Origin: CAWULT01 sp963923455
GTDB lineage: Bacteria; Acidobacteriota; Vicinamibacteria; Vicinamibacterales; UBA2999
Direction: 5' to 3'
DNA length: 38,751 nucleotides
Assembly: GCA_963923455.1 (NCBI GenBank)
Contig: CAWULT010000037.1
Coordinates: 1-38,751 of the forward strand
The notes under the pieces are model-generated. The model searched no databases, was not told the origin of the DNA, and was given only the letters and a program-made list of their open reading frames with translations. The position numbers and the translations under genes were made by a program. Position 1 is the first letter of the stretch; each line of letters begins with the position of its first letter. Below, piece by piece: positions 33,180 through 38,751 of this stretch.

Positions 33180-34148
33180 CTACTCCAGCAGCCGGGCGTA
33201 CCCGAAGAAGAGCGCCACGCCGATGTGTACGGCCACGATCGCGAACAGGCCGAACACCAAGGGCCGGTGGAACACGTGCCACATCTCGAAGAGCCGGCGC
33301 GCCCGCTCGAGGTGCGCGAGCCGGCGCGTCAGCGCCGCGCGCTCGGCCGCCAGCGCCACCGCGTCGTGCACCGCGCCGACGTCGACGCCCGCTCCTTCGA
33401 GGTGGCGCCGCATCAGGGCCAGCCGCAAGCGCACGCGGAACTCCCCGAAGAACAGGTCCAGCACGCCGGGGGCGGATCCCGTTCCTGGCCGTACCGCCTG
33501 CTCGAACGCCGCCAGGTCGTGCGCGACGGCAGCGGGCAGGGATGCCAGCCGCTCGCCGAGGCTCTCGAGGCGGCGCTCGACGTCGCCCCGCGTGACCTCG
33601 GCGCCCCTGATCGTCTTGGGAATCCGGACGTACAGGTAGCGGCCGACGAACCCGGACGACCACACGAGCGCCATCAGCCAGTAGGCGACCGAAATCAACC
33701 CGTTGAACTTGAACGCCGTGTGAAAGGTGATCAGCACCGGCCCGACCACGCCGAAGAAGATGTGCGTCTCGAGCCAGCCCTTCATCGATCCGAGTGACGC
33801 CAGGCGCTTCCACCGCTTGCGCAGCGCGTACGGCAGGGTGCCGAGCATCGCCAGGACGCCGCCGATGCCCAACGTGAGCCCGACCGTCCCCGACGGACGC
33901 AGCTGCGCGTGCTCGGGCATGTACCCGCGCTCCGCCAGCGGGGCAGCGTAGTACTCCCACCCATTCAGCCCGACCAGCAGCACTCCGGCCACCGTGACGC
34001 AGACGGTGCCCGCCAGGACCAGCACGTGGCTGAGGGCCTTCGAGGTGATCCAGGCGTCACCACCGGCCGCGGAAGGTCGGGGCGCCCCGGGCCGGTGGCC
34101 GGGCCGTGGAGACATTGCGGACGGCGGGACGGTGGCCATGGTCGACAT
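33180..34148 (-). CDS. Di-haem transmembrane cytochrome b-like protein
   Basis: This 322-residue protein has predicted helices near 39-61, 87-109, 127-150, 152-174 and 288-317. His129 and His143 lie 14 residues apart in one helix, and His294 and His308 lie 14 residues apart in another (His291 is an alternative). Two helices with this H-x13-H spacing are the arrangement that binds two b haems across a membrane in cytochrome b and ferric reductases. A cytosolic-type charged helical insert covers about 175-285. It links the flavin reductase gene (3-nt gap upstream) to the cytochromes. I infer electron transfer across the inner membrane; haem binding is not proven. Confidence 0.75.
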   Translation of the reverse strand: MSTMATVPPSAMSPRPGHRPGAPRPSAAGGDAWITSKALSHVLVLAGTVCVTVAGVLLVGLNGWEYYAAPLAERGYMPEHAQLRPSGTVGLTLGIGGVLAMLGTLPYALRKRWKRLASLGSMKGWLETHIFFGVVGPVLITFHTAFKFNGLISVAYWLMALVWSSGFVGRYLYVRIPKTIRGAEVTRGDVERRLESLGERLASLPAAVAHDLAAFEQAVRPGTGSAPGVLDLFFGEFRVRLRLALMRRHLEGAGVDVGAVHDAVALAAERAALTRRLAHLERARRLFEMWHVFHRPLVFGLFAIVAVHIGVALFFGYARLLE

Positions 34149-34151
34149 CCG

Positions 34152-35567
34152 TCAGGCCTCCAGCACGCAGTCGCCCGTCGCGTAGGTGACGCAGGGCAGG
34201 ATGAAGCCGGCCGCCCGGTCCTCTGGGTCCAGGACACTGGACCGGCAGTCGGCGTCACCCTCGACGAGGCGGGTTCGGCACGCCTGACAGACGCCGGACC
34301 GGCACGACGAGGAGATGCTGACCCCTTCGCACTCGGCGACCTCGAGGAGCGTCTGCGCCGGCGTCACGTCGGCCTCGCGGCCGCTCGCGGCAAACGTCAG
34401 GCGGTAGTGCCCGTGTCCATCACCCGGCCCGCCGGCGCGCGCAGCCGGTCGCGCCTCTGCCGTCGCCGCGGTTCCTGACGCCCCGTCCGTGTTCAGACTC
34501 GCCGCCGCCAGCGCGGTCTCGAAGTGCTCGGAGCGGATCTGCCCGGCTGGCACGCCCTCGTCGCGCAGCAACTGCTCCATCGCCGCCATCATCGCGGTGG
34601 GTCCGCAGACGCAGAAGACGGTGTGAGACGGGTGGGCGACGTAGCGGCGCAGCATCTCGGCGTCGATCCGGCCGGTGCGCCACGGTGCCTGCGCGTCGGC
34701 GTCGTCGCTGAGCGTGATGCCGATGCGCACCTGGGGGTGCCGCTCGGCCACCACGCGCAGTTCGTTCAGGAAGGCGAGCGACCGGCGGTCCCGCGCCGAA
34801 TAGAGCAACGTGACGGGTCGCGTCGGATGCGACGACAGCGCGAAGCGCAGCATCGACAGCAGCGGCGTGATGCCGATGCCGCCGGCCAGCAGCGCCAGGG
34901 GACGATCGTCGCCGGCCGGATAGACGAACTGCCCGGCCGGCCGGCCGACCGACAGCACGGACCCGGTGCGCAGCGTCGCGTGCAGCATCGTCGACACGAG
35001 GCCCTGCCGGCGGACCGAGATCTCGAGGTAGCCACGCGCGTCGGGAGACGAACTGATCGAGTAGCAGCGCACGTGCGGCTTGCCGTCGACCGACACGCGC
35101 ACGGGCAGGAACTGGCCGGCCGTGAACTCGACACCGTCCGGACGGGCCAGCCTGAACGTCTTGATGTCGGTGGCCTCGTCGAGCACCGCGAGCACCGGCA
35201 CCGGGACGAACCCGGCCGCGCCGGTCTTGCCGGCGGCCGCAGGCGCCGGCCGGGCCGCGCTCTGCGAGGGCAGTCGTTGGCCGCCGGTCTCCCGGGCGTG
35301 GGCGGCCGGCTTTGCGGCCACGGCGCCCGCCGCGACACCGGGCCGCGACGGCGGCGCCAGGAGTTCGACCGCGGCGAACCAGAGGGCGTGCAGGCCCAGG
35401 CCAGCCGCCAGGCCCACGGGCGACGACCAGATCCAGGGCGCAGCGGCGAAGAGGAACGACGGCGCAGCGAACGCGCTCGAGGCGCGCGCCGACCGGTGCC
35501 TCCGCACGAACGCGAGGGCCAGATGCGCAGCCGACAGCGACGCCAGGAGCGCGGAATCAGTGAGCAC
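34152..35567 (-). CDS. Membrane-anchored FAD/NAD(P)H oxidoreductase with 2Fe-2S domain
   Basis: This 471-residue protein has two or three hydrophobic segments at about 5-20, 34-46 and 50-71, a flexible linker, a FAD domain (RCYSISSS, 167-174), an NAD(P) domain (GGIGITP, 229-235; CGPTAMM, 321-327), and a C-terminal plant-type 2Fe-2S ferredoxin (Cys422, Cys427, Cys430, Cys459). This domain order matches phenol-hydroxylase-reductase and Hcr-like proteins. It is first in the operon, so it may pass NAD(P)H electrons to the cytochrome b, or accept them in the reverse direction. The start is a GTG at 35565-35567 with no clear Shine-Dalgarno sequence. Confidence 0.88.
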   Translation of the reverse strand: MLTDSALLASLSAAHLALAFVRRHRSARASSAFAAPSFLFAAAPWIWSSPVGLAAGLGLHALWFAAVELLAPPSRPGVAAGAVAAKPAAHARETGGQRLPSQSAARPAPAAAGKTGAAGFVPVPVLAVLDEATDIKTFRLARPDGVEFTAGQFLPVRVSVDGKPHVRCYSISSSPDARGYLEISVRRQGLVSTMLHATLRTGSVLSVGRPAGQFVYPAGDDRPLALLAGGIGITPLLSMLRFALSSHPTRPVTLLYSARDRRSLAFLNELRVVAERHPQVRIGITLSDDADAQAPWRTGRIDAEMLRRYVAHPSHTVFCVCGPTAMMAAMEQLLRDEGVPAGQIRSEHFETALAAASLNTDGASGTAATAEARPAARAGGPGDGHGHYRLTFAASGREADVTPAQTLLEVAECEGVSISSSCRSGVCQACRTRLVEGDADCRSSVLDPEDRAAGFILPCVTYATGDCVLEA

Positions 35568-35880
35568 GACGAGCGGACCTCACACGGATATCCATGAAAA
35601 CCGCGTCACTCATTGGCACGATACGTGCCACGTGAGCGCGAAATAATTCACGCCGTACTCGCGGCGCACTTGGCGCGAATATTCCAGGAAACGACGCCGA
35701 ACGACGGAGGACGGGGTCGCGATCCCGGCCAGAACGGCCGGCGTACCGTCACATCCGAATACACAATGGTCAGTAGGGCGTGTAGGTTTGCAGCTGAGTC
35801 AGGGGCCGGCGTGCACCCCCGGCACTTGGGGAAATTCTGGTATCCTGACCTTCAGATACGGGCTGGGGAAGTCCTTACAT
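35568..35880 (+). other. Divergent intergenic region between the reductase and ccmE operons
   Basis: There is no gene in these 313 bp. The region is less GC-rich than its surroundings. It contains the 7-3-7 palindrome at 35614-35630, a CACGTG at 35629-35634, and near the right end TATCCT (35841-35846), a possible -10 box for ccmE without a good -35. GGGGAAG at 35865-35871 could act as a weak ribosome binding site for ccmE. Confidence 0.6.
35614..35630 (-). promoter_or_regulatory. TGGCACG-ATA-CGTGCCA palindrome; sigma-54-like promoter or operator
   Basis: The perfect 7-3-7 palindrome lies 47 bp before the reductase start. Read on the minus strand, TGGCACG-TATC-GTGCC matches the sigma-54 pattern TGGCACG-N4-TTGCA with GG and GC 10 bp apart, and would start a transcript near 35604. 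Because it is symmetric it also reads as an operator for a dimeric regulator. Which of these applies is not decided by sequence. Confidence 0.4.
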
Positions 35881-36318
35881 ATGAGCCACAAAGCCGCCAA
35901 AATCGGACTCACGTCGCTCGTGCTCGCCACCGCGTTCGGGGTGCTGCTCTACAGCACACTGGGTGAGAGCATGCAGTACTACAAGTATGTCGACGAGGTG
36001 ATGGCCCAACCGGAGGCCTGGCAGGGGAAGAAGCTGCAGGTCCACGGGCACGTGGTGGCCGGCTCGATCGCCCGCAAGCCCGACACCCTCGAGTACCGGT
36101 TCGACGTGCACCGCAACGGCAAGACCGTGCGGGCCTACTACACGGGCATCGTGCCCGACACGTTCAAGGACGAGTCCGAAATCGTCCTGACGGGCTCTCT
36201 GGACGCCAGCGGCTTCCACGCGACGGAGATGACCGCGAAGTGCCCCTCGAAGTACGAGGAGGTGCCGGGCGCCCCCTCCGCCAGCGGGCCGGCAACGTCG
36301 GTTCCGGGCGGGGAATAG
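35881..36318 (+). CDS. ccmE: Haem chaperone CcmE, Cys-type (CxxxY)
   Basis: CcmE carries haem in the periplasm to the haem lyase for attachment to c-type cytochromes. This 145-residue protein has one N-terminal transmembrane helix (about 7-25) and the OB-fold domain (HGHVVAGSIAR, YTGIVPDTFKDESEIVLTG). In the canonical protein the haem-binding His lies in HxxxY; here the aligned position is Cys121 with Tyr125 (AKCPSKY). This is the Cys variant known from Desulfovibrio and archaea. The ATG at 35881 was chosen because it precedes the helix. ccmF starts directly after the stop. Confidence 0.92.
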   Translation: MSHKAAKIGLTSLVLATAFGVLLYSTLGESMQYYKYVDEVMAQPEAWQGKKLQVHGHVVAGSIARKPDTLEYRFDVHRNGKTVRAYYTGIVPDTFKDESEIVLTGSLDASGFHATEMTAKCPSKYEEVPGAPSASGPATSVPGGE

Positions 36319-38751
36319 ATGGCCACCCTCGGCTACTACCTGATCCTCGCGGCCTTCGTCGTCTGTGTCTATGCCGCCACCATCTCGGTGGCGGGGGCGC
36401 GGCGGCGCTCCCCGGCCCTGGTCGAAAGCGGCATCGGCGCCTTCTACCTGCTGGCGGCCCTGATGGCGGTGGCCTCGTCGGTCATCGTCCACGCGTTCGT
36501 CGTGGGTGACTACAGCATCCGCTACGTCCAGCGGTACTCGGACTCGGCCCAGCCGCTCTTCTACAAGCTCACGTCGTACTGGGGCGGCCTCGACGGGTCG
36601 ATCATGTTCTGGGTGTTTCTGCTGTCGGTCTTCGGCAGCGTGGCCATCGCGATCAATCGCGAGCGCCACCGGGAACTGATCCCCTACGTGGTCGCGGTGA
36701 TGGCGGTCGTGGAGATGTTCTTCATCTTCCTGATGATCGTCCACAACAACCCGTTCGAGACCTACCTGACGCAGTCGCCGGCCGACGGCGCCGGCCTGAA
36801 CCCGCTGCTGCAGAACTTCTACATGGTGATCCACCCGCCGACGATGTACCTCGGCTTCGTCGGGCTCACCATCCCGTACGCCTTCGGCATGGCCGCGCTC
36901 ATCACCGGCCACCTCGACGACTCGTGGCTGCGGGCCGTGCGGCGGTGGACGATGATCTCGTGGCTCTTCCTGTCGGTTGGCCTGGGCCTCGGCATGATCT
37001 GGGCCTACGAGGAACTGGGCTGGGGCGGCTACTGGGGCTGGGATCCGGTGGAGAACGCGGGCCTGCTGCCGTGGTTCACCGCGACGGCGTTCCTGCACTC
37101 GGTCATGGTGCAGGAGCGGCGAGGCATGCTGCGCGTCTGGAACGTCGCGCTCGTGATCACCACGTTCTTCCTGACGATCTTCGGCACGTTCATGACGCGC
37201 TCCGGCGTCGTGCAGTCGGTGCACGCCTTCGGCGACGACCCCGAACTGGCGCGGATGTTCACCGCCTTCATGGTGACCATCGTCGTGGTCAGCTTCGGCT
37301 TCGTCATCTACCGGCTGCCGCTGCTGCGGGCCCGCAACGAGCTCGACTCGTGGGTCTCGCGCGAGGCCGCGTTCCTCGCCAACAACTGGATCCTGCTGTT
37401 CTCGGCGCTCTTCGTGCTCTTCGCGACGATGTTCCCGACGCTCAGCGAAGCCGTGACGGGTGAGCGCATCACGGTGGGGCCGCCGTTCTTCAACCGCTGG
37501 ATGGCGCCCATCGGCCTCGTGCTGCTGTTCCTGACGGGGACCGGTCCGCTGCTCGCGTGGCGCAAGTCGACCCTGGCGAACCTGCGGCAGCAGTTCCTGT
37601 GGCCGCTCGCTTCGGCCGCCGTGACCGGCGGCGCCGTCGTCGTGCTGGGTGTCCGCCTCTGGAGCGCCGGAGTCTGCTTCGCGCTGAGCGGCTACGTGCT
37701 CGGCACCATCCTGCAGGAGTTCTGGCGCGGCGCCGGCGTGCGGCGCCAGGCCACCGGCACCGACATCTTCACGGCGCTCGTCGGCCTGGTGGGCCGCAAC
37801 AAGCGGCGCTACGGCGGCTACATCATCCACGCCGGCATCGTGCTGATGTTCCTCGGCTTCGCCGGCGAGGGCTTCAAGCTCGAGGAGACGGTGCTGCTCA
37901 AGCCCGGCCAGTCGGTGACGGTCGGCGCGTTCACGACGCGCCTCGACGCCCTGAAGGTCACCGACGACGGCCGCAAGCAGATGGTCACGGCCACGATGAC
38001 CGTGCTCAAGGACGGCCGGGAACTGACCAAGATGTACCCGGCTCGCTGGTACTTCCGGAAGCACGAGGACCAGCCGACGACCGAAGTGGCGATCCGGCGC
38101 TCGTTCGCCGAGGACGTCTACATCGTGATGCCCGCCTTCGACGTGGCGCAGCAGTCGGCGAGCATCGAGGTCGTGGTCAACCCGCTCGTCAACTGGGTCT
38201 GGTTCGGGTTCGGGGTGCTCGCCCTCGGCACGTTCATCGCGCTGCTGCCCGAGTCGACCTTCGCGTTCGCGGCGGCCCGGGTGCCGGCCGGCGCTGCCAC
38301 CGCATCGATGCTGGTGCTGATGCTGGCGCTCGCGCCTGGCGTCGTGCACGCGCAGCACGTCGAGACGCCCCAGACCGTGCCGCTCGCTTCGCGGACACCG
38401 CTCGAGCGCGAAGTGGGACGAGCCATCGTCTGCATGTGCGGCACGTGCGGACGGAAGCTCGTCGGCGAGTGCGAATGCAGCTACGCCGCCCAGATGCGGG
38501 ACGAAATCGCCGGCCTCGTCAAGCAGGGCAAGACGAAGCCGGAGATCCTGACCCACTTCGTGCAGAAGTACGGCAGCCAGGAGCCCCTGGCCGAACCGAT
38601 CAACCAGGGCTTCAATCGCCTGGCCTGGCTGGCGCCGTACCTGGTCGGCGCGCTCGGCCTGGGCCTGCTGGTCCTGACGGCCCGCCGCTGGGTGTCGCAG
38701 CCGACGCCCGCGGCGGGGCGGGCTGCGGCGATCGCCCTGGCCAAGCCGAGG
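36319..38751 (+). CDS. ccmF: Haem lyase CcmF fused to a CcmH-like domain (partial, runs off the window)
   Basis: A single open frame of 811 codons has no stop to the window edge. Residues 1-640 are CcmF, a multi-helix haem lyase with the WWD haem-handling motif GGYWGWDPVENAGLLPWF, conserved periplasmic His residues (for example in VIHPP) and the C-terminal region YGGYIIHAGIVLMFLG. After a hydrophobic segment and a short linker there is a CcmH/NrfF-like domain with CMCGTC (Cys705, Cys707, Cys710), then EILTHFVQKYGSQ, and a transmembrane helix at about 775-793. CcmH-type proteins keep apocytochrome cysteines reduced for haem attachment. A fused CcmF-CcmH is unusual. The ATG follows the ccmE stop directly. 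Confidence 0.9.
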   Translation, partial: MATLGYYLILAAFVVCVYAATISVAGARRRSPALVESGIGAFYLLAALMAVASSVIVHAFVVGDYSIRYVQRYSDSAQPLFYKLTSYWGGLDGSIMFWVFLLSVFGSVAIAINRERHRELIPYVVAVMAVVEMFFIFLMIVHNNPFETYLTQSPADGAGLNPLLQNFYMVIHPPTMYLGFVGLTIPYAFGMAALITGHLDDSWLRAVRRWTMISWLFLSVGLGLGMIWAYEELGWGGYWGWDPVENAGLLPWFTATAFLHSVMVQERRGMLRVWNVALVITTFFLTIFGTFMTRSGVVQSVHAFGDDPELARMFTAFMVTIVVVSFGFVIYRLPLLRARNELDSWVSREAAFLANNWILLFSALFVLFATMFPTLSEAVTGERITVGPPFFNRWMAPIGLVLLFLTGTGPLLAWRKSTLANLRQQFLWPLASAAVTGGAVVVLGVRLWSAGVCFALSGYVLGTILQEFWRGAGVRRQATGTDIFTALVGLVGRNKRRYGGYIIHAGIVLMFLGFAGEGFKLEETVLLKPGQSVTVGAFTTRLDALKVTDDGRKQMVTATMTVLKDGRELTKMYPARWYFRKHEDQPTTEVAIRRSFAEDVYIVMPAFDVAQQSASIEVVVNPLVNWVWFGFGVLALGTFIALLPESTFAFAAARVPAGAATASMLVLMLALAPGVVHAQHVETPQTVPLASRTPLEREVGRAIVCMCGTCGRKLVGECECSYAAQMRDEIAGLVKQGKTKPEILTHFVQKYGSQEPLAEPINQGFNRLAWLAPYLVGALGLGLLVLTARRWVSQPTPAAGRAAAIALAKPR

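Noticed and set aside
28970..33639. Long plus-strand open frames opposite the cytochrome genes, some with internally repeated sequence
   Set aside because: The repeats are the mirror image of the haem-motif repeats on the minus strand. The cytochrome frames have signal peptides and 48 CxxCH motifs, so these frames are shadows.
35875..38556. Minus-strand open frame of about 890 codons opposite ccmE and ccmF
   Set aside because: It is low-complexity, His/Asp/Glu/Arg-rich and antisense to well-recognised CcmE and CcmF.

Overview
This is a GC-rich bacterial chromosome segment with tightly packed genes on both strands. It carries two tRNA genes and no sign of phage, transposon or CRISPR. The gene set suggests a Gram-negative, outer-membrane bacterium with abundant c-type cytochromes. 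My best guess is an Acidobacteriota of the Vicinamibacteria type, but Myxococcota or Gemmatimonadota cannot be excluded from sequence alone. The evidence is the TolC efflux system, a beta-barrel protein, System I haem maturation, and the DUF3810, UPF0182 and WYL families.

Layout. 1-7.6 kb is housekeeping: a DUF3810 metalloprotease-like protein, Sua5, a YgjP-like metallopeptidase, a bacilliredoxin, MoaA, SurE, an FmdB zinc ribbon, tRNA-Pro(CGG), a DUF486 membrane protein, a dienelactone hydrolase and a DinB-like protein. 7.7-11.1 kb holds a Cu+ P1B-ATPase behind an unusual double-dyad promoter, plus an unrecognised exported protein. 11.1-18.6 kb (minus strand) holds TruA, a large UPF0182 membrane protein, a WYL regulator, an S4 RNA-binding protein, a lipoprotein PPIase and RecA, with tRNA-Phe(GAA) on the plus strand. 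18.9-22.3 kb has a thiolase divergent from an SDR that lacks its catalytic triad, then a small membrane protein, a DUF721/DciA-like protein and a Yip1-like protein. 22.4-27.2 kb is a TolC-HlyD-DHA2 tripartite efflux operon followed by Maf.

27.2-35.6 kb (minus strand) is the most interesting part. It is a compact six-gene operon: a membrane-anchored FAD/NAD(P)H reductase with a 2Fe-2S ferredoxin domain, a di-haem transmembrane cytochrome b, two secreted 24-haem c-type cytochromes (48 CxxCH motifs in total), a predicted outer-membrane beta-barrel, and an exported one-helix membrane protein. Together these could carry electrons between NAD(P)H in the cytoplasm and the cell surface. I do not recognise this arrangement as a named system. 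The second cytochrome is built from five exact 74-residue, three-haem units, like a modular haem wire.

35.9 kb to the end (plus strand) is a haem-maturation operon that would serve the cytochromes. It has a Cys-type (CxxxY) CcmE followed by one open frame that fuses CcmF to a CcmH-like domain and runs off the window.

A theme across the window is gene starts placed exactly 6 nt after a -10-like hexamer with no Shine-Dalgarno sequence. This suggests leaderless mRNAs for many single genes, while genes inside operons more often have ribosome binding sites.
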